From Actinomadura rifamycini DSM 43936 (GTDB taxonomy: Bacteria > Actinomycetota > Actinomycetes > Streptosporangiales > Streptosporangiaceae), in contig NZ_AULB01000013.1 in the NCBI RefSeq assembly GCF_000425065.1, forward strand, positions 62,001-126,000: a stretch of DNA of 64,000 nt, read 5' to 3'. The translations under genes were made by a program, and so were the position numbers. Shown piece after piece: positions 8,772-17,205 of this stretch (the stretch's first letter is position 1; each line of letters opens with the position of its first letter). Under the pieces are notes generated by a model. It was not told where the DNA came from. It worked only from the letters and a program-made list of their open reading frames with translations, and did not search any database.

Positions 8772-10042
8772 TCGAAACGTCCGGGGCCGCCGCGCCCGCG
8801 CCGGGCCCGCCCGAGGCCGCCGACCTGCTCGCCCGCAAGGCGGTCGTGCGGGTGACGGGCGCCGACGCCGCCGACCCGGCGGAGTTCTACCGGTGGCTGC
8901 ACCGCGAGCACGGGCCCGTCGTCCCGGTGCTGCTGGACGGCGGCGTCCCCGCCTGGTTCGTCATCGGCTACCGGGAGCTGCACCAGGTCACCGCGAACGA
9001 CGGCCGGTTCGCCCGCGACTGCCGCCGCTGGAACGCGTGGCACCTCGTCCCGGACGACTGGCCGCTGATGCCGTACGTCGGCTGGACCCCGTCGCTGATG
9101 TTCGCCGAGGGCGACGCGCACCGGCGGCGGGCGGGGGCGGTCGGCGACGCGCTCGGCGCCGTCGACCCGCCCGTCCTCGCCGGGCTGTGCGCGCGCGAGT
9201 GCGACGGGCTCGTCGACGCGTTCGCCGGGGACGGCGCGGCCGACCTCGTGGAGCAGTACTCGCACCGCGCCCCGCTGCACGTCATCGCCCGGCTGTTCGG
9301 GCTGCCCGGCGACGAGATCCCCGACCTGGTGCGGGACGTCGCCGAGTCGCTCGACGCGGACGAGCGGGCCGCCCGCGCGCACGAGCGCATCCACGCGCGG
9401 ATGCGGGGGCTCGTCGGCCGCCGCGAGCGCCGCCGCGCGCAGGACGTCCCGTCCGTGCTGCTGTCGCACGCGGCCGGGCTCACCCCGGACGAGATCACCA
9501 TCGACCTGCTGGTGGTGCTGGCGGCCGCGCAGCAGCCCACGGGGAACTGGATCGCGAACGCGCTGCGGCTGATCCTGGAGGACGACCGGCTCAGCTCGTC
9601 CGTGCAGGGCGGGCGGCTCAGCGTCGACCAGGCGCTCCAGCGGGTGCTGTGGGACGACACGCCGACGCAGAACTTCATCGGCCGCTGGGCCGTGCAGGGC
9701 TGCGACCTGGGCGGGCAGCGGATCGGCGCGGGCGACCTGCTGGTGCTGGGGCTGGCCGCCGCGAACCGGGACCCGCGGGCGCGGCCCGCGGGCGGCCGGC
9801 GGGAACCGGCCACCCGCGCCTACCTGTCGTTCGGGCACGGCGAGCACGGCTGCCCGTACCCGTGCCCGCGGCTCGCGCTGATGATCGCCCGGACCGCGAT
9901 CGAGGTGCTGCTCGACCGGCTGCCGGGCGTCGCGCTGGCCGTCCCGCCGGACGAGCTGCGGTGGCGGCCCTCGTTCTGGATGCGGGGGCTCCGGGAGCTG
10001 CCGGTCGTCTTCGACCCGGCGGGGGTCACGCCGCCGGGGTGA
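8768..10042 (+). CDS. cvnE: Conservon cytochrome P450 lacking ExxR (CYP157-like, CvnE)
   Basis: P450 of 424 residues closing the conservon. The heme loop FGHGEHGCPYPCP is present, with the thiolate ligand at about Cys362. Two motifs normally considered invariant are altered: the I-helix reads AAAQQPTGNW instead of AGxDTT, and the K-helix reads QRVLWDDTP where ExxR is expected. The CYP157 family of Streptomyces, also conservon-linked, is known to lack ExxR and to end that motif in LW, which matches. The ATG overlaps the cvnD stop. Catalytic function is uncertain; a signalling or heme-sensing role is possible. Confidence 0.9.
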   Translation: MIETSGAAAPAPGPPEAADLLARKAVVRVTGADAADPAEFYRWLHREHGPVVPVLLDGGVPAWFVIGYRELHQVTANDGRFARDCRRWNAWHLVPDDWPLMPYVGWTPSLMFAEGDAHRRRAGAVGDALGAVDPPVLAGLCARECDGLVDAFAGDGAADLVEQYSHRAPLHVIARLFGLPGDEIPDLVRDVAESLDADERAARAHERIHARMRGLVGRRERRRAQDVPSVLLSHAAGLTPDEITIDLLVVLAAAQQPTGNWIANALRLILEDDRLSSSVQGGRLSVDQALQRVLWDDTPTQNFIGRWAVQGCDLGGQRIGAGDLLVLGLAAANRDPRARPAGGRREPATRAYLSFGHGEHGCPYPCPRLALMIARTAIEVLLDRLPGVALAVPPDELRWRPSFWMRGLRELPVVFDPAGVTPPG

Positions 10043-11228
10043 AGGCCATCCGCACCGCCGCCGGGCCGCGGGTGAACAGGCCCCGCTCGACGGGCGCGAA
10101 CCCGGCGGCGGGCCGCAGTTCGGGCAGCGCGTCGAGGAGCAGGTTCGCGCCGACCTCGACCTCCGTCTTGGCGAGCAGCGCGCCGACGCAGAAGTGCCGG
10201 CCGAGCGCGAACGCCAGGTGGTCGGCGGCCGCGGAGAACGCGCTGGTGGTGGACAGGTCGTCCCGGAAGATGTCGAACCGGTCGGGACGGGCGTAGCGGT
10301 CGGGGTCGCGGTTCGCGGCCCCGATCAGGCACGTGACGGTGCTGCCCGCCGGGATCGTCCCGCCGCTCACCCGCACGTCCGCCGCGGGCTGCCGCATGAT
10401 CATGTGGACGGGCGGGGTGTACCGGAGCGTCTCGGCGAGCGCGCGGGGGAGCAGGCTCCGGTCGTTCCGGACGGCGGTGAGCTGGGCGGGGTGCGTGAGG
10501 AGGTTGGCGAACAGCGCGGAGATCGCCTTGTCGGTCGTCTCGCCGCCCGCCGCGAGCAGCAGGCTGACGAACGCCTTGACGTCCTCGTCGCTCATCCGCG
10601 TCCCGTCGACCTCCGCGAGGCACAGCTTCGACAGCAGGTCGTCGCCGGGTTCGGCGCGGCGCCGCGCGATGATCGGCAGCAGGTGGTCGGCGAGTTCGGC
10701 GCGCGTCCGCAGCCCGGCCTCGGCGACGTCCGGGTCCTGGGCGAGGTTGCCGAGGAACGCGATGATCGAGGTGTACCAGCGCTGGAACAGCGCGTGGTCG
10801 GCGCGGTCGAGGCCGAGCATGTCGACGATGACGTTGATCGGGAAATGCGTGCTGAACTGTCCGACCAGTTCGACCGTTCCGGCCGTCCGGAATTCGTTGA
10901 TCAGTTCGCGGGCGTTCCGTTCGATGATCGGCAGGAATCGGTCGCGCAGTTCGGTGCCGCGGAACGCGGGCGCCACCAGTCCCCGGCGGACGGCGTGCTC
11001 GCGCCCGCTGAGCTGGAGGATCGTCCGTCCGTGCACCGGTTCGAGCTGCCAGTCGTAGTTCGCGGTGGTGAACGCCGGGTCGCGGAAGGCGCGCTCGACG
11101 TCGGCGTACCGCGAGATCAGGTAGCTCTGCGTGGGTTCGTGCCAGAAGAGCGGCGCTTCCTCCCGCAGTGCGCGGTACCCGGTGTAGGGATCGGCGGCGA
11201 ATTCGGGCGACAGGATGTCGGGAATCAT
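10026..11228 (-). CDS. Cytochrome P450, canonical
   Basis: P450 of 400 residues with all hallmark motifs: I-helix LLAAGGETTD (about 232-241), K-helix ETLR (about 275-278), and heme loop FALGRHFCVG (about 344-353). The ATG at 11228 follows GGGAG at 5 nt. Its 3' end overlaps the 3' end of the conservon P450 by 17 nt, on the opposite strand. In Streptomyces, conservon P450s are often accompanied by a second P450 (CYP154) on the same strand; here the neighbour is convergent, so a functional pair is only a guess. The substrate is unknown. Confidence 0.92.
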   Translation of the reverse strand: MIPDILSPEFAADPYTGYRALREEAPLFWHEPTQSYLISRYADVERAFRDPAFTTANYDWQLEPVHGRTILQLSGREHAVRRGLVAPAFRGTELRDRFLPIIERNARELINEFRTAGTVELVGQFSTHFPINVIVDMLGLDRADHALFQRWYTSIIAFLGNLAQDPDVAEAGLRTRAELADHLLPIIARRRAEPGDDLLSKLCLAEVDGTRMSDEDVKAFVSLLLAAGGETTDKAISALFANLLTHPAQLTAVRNDRSLLPRALAETLRYTPPVHMIMRQPAADVRVSGGTIPAGSTVTCLIGAANRDPDRYARPDRFDIFRDDLSTTSAFSAAADHLAFALGRHFCVGALLAKTEVEVGANLLLDALPELRPAAGFAPVERGLFTRGPAAVRMAFTPAA

Positions 11229-11399
11229 GGTCGCTCCCGGTGCGCGGTCGTGGACGTACCGAGCTTAGGAAGCGGAATTCGCGCGGTCCAGGTGAATTGC
11301 CGACATTAATGGAATTATCGATGCCGAGCGATCATTTCATCGCCGCCGTCGGAACCGGGAGGGACGGGCGGTGGCCGCCCCGCGGGCGCCCGGAGCGGG

Positions 11400-12071
11400 T
11401 CAGGCGCGGGCGCGGGTGCGGCCGCCCGTCAGGTTCAGCGTCTGGCCGACCATGGTCGGCACCCGGGGGTCGGCGAGGAACGCGACGGACGCGGCGACCT
11501 CCGCGGCGGTCGGGGCGGGCCCGAGCGGCGTCGGCTCGTCCGCGGGCGCGACCGCGTTCACCGCGACGCCGAACGGCGCCAGCTCCCGGCCCAGCGACTT
11601 CGCCAGCGCGATCACGCCCGCGTGCGCCGCCGAGCACGCCGTGGCGTCCGCCCGGCCGGCCATGCCCGCCTCCGACGCCAGCAGCACGATCCGCCCGCCG
11701 CCCCGCTCCGCCATCCCCGGCAGGACGGCCTGCGCGCAGGCGAACGCCCCGCCGAGCGCGGTGTCGACGACGTGCCACCAGTCGTCCAGGTCGTGCTTGG
11801 GCAGCGGCGCGGTCGTCCGGCGGGCGGCCGCCGCGACCAGCACGCCGACGTGCTCGCCCGCCGCGCGCTCCAGCCGGTCGAGGATCGCGTGCACGCCGTC
11901 CGGGTGCGTGACGTCGCCCGGCGCGGCGAAACCGCCGATCTCCGCGGCGAGCCCGCGCAGGTCGACGTCCGGGAGGTCGTTCACCGCGACCCGGTGGCCG
12001 TCCGCGGCGAGCCGCCGCGCGATCGCGGTGCCGTACCCGCCGCCCGCCCCGGTCACGAGTGCGAGCGCCAT
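11400..12071 (-). CDS. Degenerate short-chain dehydrogenase-like protein
   Basis: Rossmann protein of 223 residues with the cofactor loop TGAGGGYG at about 8-15 and overall SDR length. The active site is lost. The serine is kept (Ser133 in LLASEAG), but the YxxxK positions are Cys146 and His150 (CSAAH). The structural NNAG is AAAAR and the catalytic Asn is missing. It is translated from an ATG that overlaps the stop of the intact SDR upstream (TGATG), so the two are co-translated. A non-catalytic partner in a heteromeric SDR is the most likely role. Confidence 0.85.
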   Translation of the reverse strand: MALALVTGAGGGYGTAIARRLAADGHRVAVNDLPDVDLRGLAAEIGGFAAPGDVTHPDGVHAILDRLERAAGEHVGVLVAAAARRTTAPLPKHDLDDWWHVVDTALGGAFACAQAVLPGMAERGGGRIVLLASEAGMAGRADATACSAAHAGVIALAKSLGRELAPFGVAVNAVAPADEPTPLGPAPTAAEVAASVAFLADPRVPTMVGQTLNLTGGRTRARA

Positions 12072-12766
12072 CAGATCACCGCCCCGGCGTTCGGCGACAG
12101 GACCTCGCCGGTGCACGCCGTCGCGTCCTCGAGCAGGTACGCCGCCGCGAGCGCGACCTCCCGCGGCGACGTCAGCCGCGCCGCGGGCACCGACTGCAGG
12201 TGCGCGGGCCGCCGCAGCGCCGAGTTGTCCGGGACCAGCGGCGTGTCCGTGGGGCCCGGCGCGACCGCGTTCACCCGGACGCCGAACGGCGCGACCTCGG
12301 CGGCCAGCGACCGGACGAGCCCGAGGACCGCGCCCTTCGCCGCCGCGTAATGCGCCTGCGCGTCCGCCCCGCCGACCGCCGACGCCGCCGACACCGCCAC
12401 CACGGACCCGCGCCCCCGGTTCGCCATGTCGGGCGCGACCGTCCGGCACACGTTCACGACGCCGCCGAGGTGCACCCGCAGCATCCGCCGCCAGTCGTCC
12501 CAGTGCACGTCCGGCACCGGGACGATCGCGTGGTGCCCGGCCGCGCACAGCGCGGCCTCGACGGGCCCGAGCGTCCGCTCGATCCGGCCGACCGCCGCGC
12601 TCACCTGCGCGGGGTCGGACACGTCCGCCACGATCGGCAGGTCCGCGCCCGGTGCCGGGCGCAGGTCCAGCCCCGCGGTCGTCCAGCCGCGGTTCGCCAG
12701 CTCGTCCACCACGGCGCTTCCGATCCCGCCGGCCGCCCCGGTGACGAGCGCGACTCTTCGATGCAT
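12071..12766 (-). CDS. SDR family oxidoreductase, intact active site
   Basis: NAD(P)-dependent short-chain dehydrogenase/reductase of 231 residues. The cofactor loop is TGAAGGIG (about 9-16), the catalytic serine is in VSAASAVGG, and YAAAK supplies Tyr and Lys. VNAVAPG follows. The ATG at 12766 is preceded by a strong GGAGGAGG; a start seven codons earlier would bury that site. NNAG is replaced by CAAG. The gene heads a two-gene unit with the degenerate SDR and is divergent from the GH20 gene. The substrate is unknown. Confidence 0.9.
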   Translation of the reverse strand: MHRRVALVTGAAGGIGSAVVDELANRGWTTAGLDLRPAPGADLPIVADVSDPAQVSAAVGRIERTLGPVEAALCAAGHHAIVPVPDVHWDDWRRMLRVHLGGVVNVCRTVAPDMANRGRGSVVAVSAASAVGGADAQAHYAAAKGAVLGLVRSLAAEVAPFGVRVNAVAPGPTDTPLVPDNSALRRPAHLQSVPAARLTSPREVALAAAYLLEDATACTGEVLSPNAGAVI

Positions 12767-12867
12767 CGCACCTCCTCCAAAGCCCAAACGCCCAGAGAAA
12801 CCGACAAAACACCAGGTCGCAAGGGATATGACGGAATTTTGAACCGCGGATGACCTTCGGTTTGTTT

Positions 12868-12884
12868 ACTTACCATGTGGTAGA
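12868..12884. promoter_or_regulatory. Operator copy 1 of glycoside regulon palindrome
   Basis: ACTTACCATGTGGTAGA upstream of the GH20 start. The core TACCAT/GTGGTA is a near-perfect inverted repeat and matches two other sites in this window (19838-19855 and 24201-24218), all sharing ACTwACCAynTGGT. It sits 38 nt before the chosen GTG start, where a repressor would block transcription. Confidence 0.7.
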
Positions 12885-12921
12885 AATTGGTGCAGGCCAT
12901 GACGAGACCCTGGAGGGGCAC

Positions 12922-14547
12922 GTGCCGGCACCCATCCCGCTCCCGCAACATCTGACGCCCCTCGACGGCCCGCCCGGACGCTTCGGGCCGCGGCTCCGCA
13001 TCGCCGTCCCGTCCGAGTCCCTGCGCCCCCTCGGCGAGACGGTCGCCGAACTCCTCGCGCGCCTCCACGGCGCCGACGCCGCCGTCACCGCCGGCACCGA
13101 CGGCGACCTCCGCCTCGCCCTCGGCGCCCCCGCCGGCCCCGGCCCCATCGCCCCGCCGCAGGGCACGGACCCCCGCACCGCCGCCCTCCGCCCCGCCCGC
13201 CCGGGCGGCGGACGGGAAGCGTACGGGCTGGTCGCGGACGGCGGCGGCGGATGCACCGTCACCGCCGGGGACGCCGAGGGACTGTTCCGGGGCGCGGTGA
13301 CGTTCGCGCAGCTCCTCCGGCGGGACGGCGGCGGGTTCGCCGTCCCCCCGGTGCGGATCGCGGACGGCCCCGCGTACGCGTGGCGGGGCCTGTCCCTCGA
13401 CGTGGTGCGGCGGTTCTTCACCGTCGACCAGGTGAAGAAGGTCATCGACCTCCTCGCCCTCTACAAGTTCAACGTCCTGCACCTGCACCTCAGCGACAGC
13501 CAGGCGTGGCGGCTCGAGATCGGCGCGTGGCCGCGCCTCACGGACCCGGAGACCTGGCCGGGGCGGCAGACGAACGCCGACGAGGGCGTCCGGCCCTACT
13601 ACACGCAGGACGACTACCGCGAGATCGTCGCGTACGCGGAGGCCCGGTTCGTCACCGTCGTGCCCGAGCTCGACATGCCGGGCCACGTGCTCGCGGCCGT
13701 CCGCGCGTACCCCGAACTGCAGGGACCGGACGAGCCGATGCACAAGCTGCTCGCCTACCTGCATCCGCGCGGCGACGCGACGTTCCGGTTCGTCGAGGAC
13801 GTCCTCGGCGAGGTCGCCGCCCTCACGCCGGGGCCGTTCCTGCACCTCGGCGGCGACGAGGCGTTCGGCATGCCGGACGAGCTGTACCGCGAGTTCGTCG
13901 CGCGGGCCCTCGAGATCGGCCGCGCCACCGGCAAGCGGGTCGTCGCGTGGCAGGAGGCGGCGCGGTCGGGCGCGCTGACCCCGGCGGACGTCGTCCAGGA
14001 GTGGGTGGGCGCGGGCGACGAGTTCGACCCCGACGCGGCCCGCGAGCGGATCCCCGCCGAGTACCACGCGCTCGTCGACGCGATGGCGGCGGCGTTCGCC
14101 GAGTCGGCGCGCGACGTGCCCGCCGCCGTCGCCGCCGGGACGCCGGTGCTCGCGTCGGCCAGCAGCGTGATGTACCTCGACCGCCGGTACGCCGAGGACT
14201 CGCGGGACGCGGCGCAGACCGCGCGGCGCACGCGGGTCGGGCACGAGTCGTACCCGCCGCGCACCTGCCGCGAGCTGTTCGACTGGACGCCGGGCACGCT
14301 CCCCGAGATCCCGGACGGCGCGGCCGTCGCGGGCGTCGAGGCGGCGGTCTGGTGCGAGACCGTCGAGAGCTTCGACGACCTCGCGTTCCTCGTCCTGCCG
14401 CGGCTCCCCGGCATCGCCGAGAAGGCGTGGACGCCCGCCCGCACCGGGTGGGACGGGTACCGGGGCCGCCTCGCGCCGCATCCCGCGTGGTGGGAGGCCC
14501 TCGGCTGGCACGACCACTACCGCTCCACGACCGCCTTCCCCGGGTAG
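12922..14547 (+). CDS. Beta-N-acetylhexosaminidase, GH20
   Basis: Glycoside hydrolase of 541 residues. An N-terminal GH20b-type alpha/beta domain (about 1-150) precedes the TIM barrel beginning AYAWRGLSLDVVRRFF. The HLHLSDSQAWRLEI block and the catalytic pair HLGGDEAFG (Asp-Glu) are present, as are barrel-end tryptophans (EAAVWCETV). No signal peptide is seen, so it probably acts on imported chito-oligosaccharides or other N-acetylhexosaminides. I chose GTG 12922 because GGAGGGG lies 3-4 nt upstream and because an earlier ATG (12850) would place the operator inside the coding region. It is regulated with the importer and GH3/GH1 genes, judging by the shared palindrome. Confidence 0.93.
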   Translation: MPAPIPLPQHLTPLDGPPGRFGPRLRIAVPSESLRPLGETVAELLARLHGADAAVTAGTDGDLRLALGAPAGPGPIAPPQGTDPRTAALRPARPGGGREAYGLVADGGGGCTVTAGDAEGLFRGAVTFAQLLRRDGGGFAVPPVRIADGPAYAWRGLSLDVVRRFFTVDQVKKVIDLLALYKFNVLHLHLSDSQAWRLEIGAWPRLTDPETWPGRQTNADEGVRPYYTQDDYREIVAYAEARFVTVVPELDMPGHVLAAVRAYPELQGPDEPMHKLLAYLHPRGDATFRFVEDVLGEVAALTPGPFLHLGGDEAFGMPDELYREFVARALEIGRATGKRVVAWQEAARSGALTPADVVQEWVGAGDEFDPDAARERIPAEYHALVDAMAAAFAESARDVPAAVAAGTPVLASASSVMYLDRRYAEDSRDAAQTARRTRVGHESYPPRTCRELFDWTPGTLPEIPDGAAVAGVEAAVWCETVESFDDLAFLVLPRLPGIAEKAWTPARTGWDGYRGRLAPHPAWWEALGWHDHYRSTTAFPG

Positions 14548-14590
14548 CGGACGGCCGCGCCGGGGCACCGGTCCCGCCCGGGGACGGGCG

Positions 14591-15424
14591 TCACGGCGCG
14601 GCGCGTTCGCGTTCGAAGCGCTCGCGGCGGGCGCGCTGCTCGGCGACGTCCGCGACCGGCGCCGCCAGCAGCAGGCTCCGCGTGTACGGGTGCCGCGGGT
14701 CGCCGGTGACCCGCGCCGCGTCGCCCGTCTCGACGATCTCGCCCCGGTGCAGGACGGCGACGCGGTGGCTCATGGACCGGACGACCGCGAGGTCGTGCGA
14801 GACGAACAGGTAGGCGACGTCCGTCCGCTCCTGGATCTCGAGGAGGAGGTCGAGGACGGTGCGCTGCGTGGTGAGGTCGAGCGCCGAGACGGGCTCGTCG
14901 CACACGATCAGCTTCGGGCCGATCGCGAGGGCGCGGGCGATCGCGACGCGCTGCCGCTGGCCGCCGGAGAACTCGCGGGGCAGCCGGGCGGCGGCGTCGG
15001 CCGGCAGGTGCACCCGGTCGAGCAGTTCGCCGACGCGGCGGCGGGCGTCGCGGCGCCCCGTGCCCTGCGCGAGCAGCGGCTCGGCGAGGGTGTCGCCGAC
15101 GGCGCGGGACGGGTTCAGCGAGGTGTACGGGTCCTGGAAGACGACCTGGAGGTCGCGGGCGAGCCGCCGCCGCTGCCGGGCCGGGGCCCGCTCGATGCGC
15201 TCGCCGGCGAACGTGATCGTGCCCGACCGGACGGGCGCGAGCCCGAGGACCGCGCGTCCGATCGTCGTCTTCCCGGACCCGGAGCCGCCGACCAGGCCGA
15301 GCGTCTCGCCGGGCCGCACCTCCAGCGAGACGCCCTTCAGCACCTCGGTGCGCGGCGCCCGGAAGCCCTTGCCCGGGAACGAGACCCGCAGGTCCTCGAC
15401 GGTGAGCAGTGCGTCGTCCTTCAC
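14591..15424 (-). CDS. Opp/Dpp-type ABC transporter ATPase (second ATPase, DppF-like)
   Basis: ATP-binding protein of 277 residues: Walker A GGSGSGKTT (about 44-52), Q-loop FQDPYTSLNP, signature FSGGQRQR, Walker B LIVCDEPVSALD, H-loop SHDL, and the C-terminal HPYT motif typical of oligopeptide/dipeptide importer ATPases. It starts at GTG 15424 behind AAGGAG, overlapping the stop of the fused permease-ATPase gene. It would pair with the ATPase half of that fusion in an importer whose substrate, from context, is probably an oligosaccharide. Confidence 0.93.
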   Translation of the reverse strand: MKDDALLTVEDLRVSFPGKGFRAPRTEVLKGVSLEVRPGETLGLVGGSGSGKTTIGRAVLGLAPVRSGTITFAGERIERAPARQRRRLARDLQVVFQDPYTSLNPSRAVGDTLAEPLLAQGTGRRDARRRVGELLDRVHLPADAAARLPREFSGGQRQRVAIARALAIGPKLIVCDEPVSALDLTTQRTVLDLLLEIQERTDVAYLFVSHDLAVVRSMSHRVAVLHRGEIVETGDAARVTGDPRHPYTRSLLLAAPVADVAEQRARRERFERERAAP

Positions 15425-17205
15425 GCCGTCTCCTTCTGGGCGGGGCGCCACGGTGCGCGGGCGGGGACGCCGTCCAGGACGGCCCCGAGCAGGCGGCGCG
15501 TGTACGGTTCGGCGGGCTCGCCCAGGACCCGCTCGACGGGCCCCGACTCGACGATGCGCCCGTCGTGCATCACGGCGACGCGGTCGCACAGGTCGGCGAC
15601 GACGCCGAGGTTGTGGGTGACGAGCAGGACGCCGAGGCCCCGCTCGGCTTGCAGGCGGCGGAGCAGCCCGAGGATCTCCGCCTGCACCATGACGTCGAGG
15701 GCGGTGGTCGGCTCGTCCGCGATGAGCAGGTCCGGGTCGCACGACATCGCGCCCGCGATGAGGACGCGCTGCGCCATCCCGCCGGAGATCTCGTGCGGGT
15801 ACGACCCGAACGTCCGCTCGGGGTCGGGGATCTCGACCTGCCGCAGCAGGTCGAGGGCGCGCCGCTTCGCCTCCGCCTTGGAGACGCCCAGCTTGTACCG
15901 CATCGGCTCGACGAGCTGGGCGCCGACCGTGAACGACGGGTCGAGGTTGCTCATCGGCTCCTGCGGGACGTACGCGACGACGCCGCCGCGCAGCGCCCGG
16001 TGCTCCCGCTCGGGCAGCCCGACGGTCTCGCGTCCCGCGACGGTGACGCTGCCGCCGCTGACCCGCCCGCCCTCGGGCAGGATGCCGAGGATCGAGAACG
16101 TCGTCTGCGACTTGCCCGACCCCGACTCGCCGACGAGCCCGACGATCTCGCCCGCGCGGACGTCCAGGTCGATGCCGTGCACGACCTCCTTCGTCCCGTA
16201 CGAGACGGCGAGCCCCCGGACGGAGAGCAGGCCGGCCCGTTCGGCGTCGCCGTCCGCACCCGCCGGAGCCGGAGCCGGGGCCGCCGGGGTCGCGGCCGGG
16301 GCGCGGCGGCGCGGACGGGCGGTGGCGGGGCGGTCGCCGCGGTCCTCCAGCGCGTCGCGCAGCGCGCTCGCGAGCAGCACGAGCGACGCGCTGGTCAGCC
16401 CGAGCGCGAGGCCCGGCCACACGATCATGGTGGGGGCCTGCTCCATGTTCTGGAACGCCTCGTTCAGCATCGCGCCCCAGGTCGGGGTGTCGCCGCTGCC
16501 GATGCCGATGCCGAGGAACTCCAGCCCGGCCTGCAGCCCGATCGCGAGCCCGGCGACGAGCGCGACCTGGATGATGATCGGGGCGCGGACGACGATGAGC
16601 ACGTGGCGGGCGACGATCCGCGGGTCGGTGAGGCCCGACACCTTCGCCGCGTCCACGTACAGCTCGCCGCGGACGCCCGCGACGATGCCGCGCACCAGCC
16701 GGAAGAAGCTCGGCGCCACCAGCACGCCGAGGACGACCATCAGCACCCACACCGTGCTGCCGAGGATCGCGCGGGACGCGAGCAGCACGACCATCGCGGG
16801 CAGCGCCATGACGAGGTCGACGGTCCAGCTCGCGGCGGCGTCGAACCGTCCGCCCCGGTACCCGGCGAGCAGGCCGGCCGGGACGCCGAGCGCGAGCGCG
16901 ACGGCCAGCGCGATGACCGCGCCGCCGAGCGTGAAGCGGCCGCCGTGCAGCAGCCGCGACAGCAGGTCGCGCCCGGCGGAGTCGAACCCGAGGGGGTGGC
17001 CGGGGGCGGCGCCGCCGAACGAGTCGGCGAGGTCGGCGGTGTTCGGGTCCTGCGGGCTGAGGACGGGCGCGAGCAGCACCGCGACGACGATCGCCGCGAG
17101 CAGCGCGGCCGGGACCAGGCCGAGCGGGTTGCGCAGCAGCCGCCGCGGCGCGCCGCCCGGCCGCCGGGCGGCCGCGGCCGGGGCCTTCTCGACGGTTCCG
17201 CTCAC
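15421..17205 (-). CDS. Fused Dpp-type permease and ATPase (DppC-DppD)
   Basis: Protein of 594 residues joining two subunits that are usually separate. Residues about 1-290 form an OppC/DppC-type permease, with several membrane segments and the EAA-like loop VDAAKVSGLTDPRIVARHVL. An Ala/Pro-rich linker spans about 293-325. The rest is a full ATPase: Walker A GESGSGKS, signature ISGGMAQR, Walker B LLIADEPTTALD, H-loop THNL. The frame is open throughout with no internal stop. It starts at GTG 17205, overlapping the stop of the upstream permease. The fusion fixes one permease:ATPase pairing in the complex. Confidence 0.93.
   Translation of the reverse strand: MSGTVEKAPAAAARRPGGAPRRLLRNPLGLVPAALLAAIVVAVLLAPVLSPQDPNTADLADSFGGAAPGHPLGFDSAGRDLLSRLLHGGRFTLGGAVIALAVALALGVPAGLLAGYRGGRFDAAASWTVDLVMALPAMVVLLASRAILGSTVWVLMVVLGVLVAPSFFRLVRGIVAGVRGELYVDAAKVSGLTDPRIVARHVLIVVRAPIIIQVALVAGLAIGLQAGLEFLGIGIGSGDTPTWGAMLNEAFQNMEQAPTMIVWPGLALGLTSASLVLLASALRDALEDRGDRPATARPRRRAPAATPAAPAPAPAGADGDAERAGLLSVRGLAVSYGTKEVVHGIDLDVRAGEIVGLVGESGSGKSQTTFSILGILPEGGRVSGGSVTVAGRETVGLPEREHRALRGGVVAYVPQEPMSNLDPSFTVGAQLVEPMRYKLGVSKAEAKRRALDLLRQVEIPDPERTFGSYPHEISGGMAQRVLIAGAMSCDPDLLIADEPTTALDVMVQAEILGLLRRLQAERGLGVLLVTHNLGVVADLCDRVAVMHDGRIVESGPVERVLGEPAEPYTRRLLGAVLDGVPARAPWRPAQKETA

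Noticed and set aside
7202..9847. 881-residue open frame on the minus strand across cvnB-cvnE
   Set aside because: Composition is dominated by Arg, Gly, Ala and Val with no motifs; the opposite strand holds a clear conservon with coupled starts. It is a GC-rich antisense shadow.
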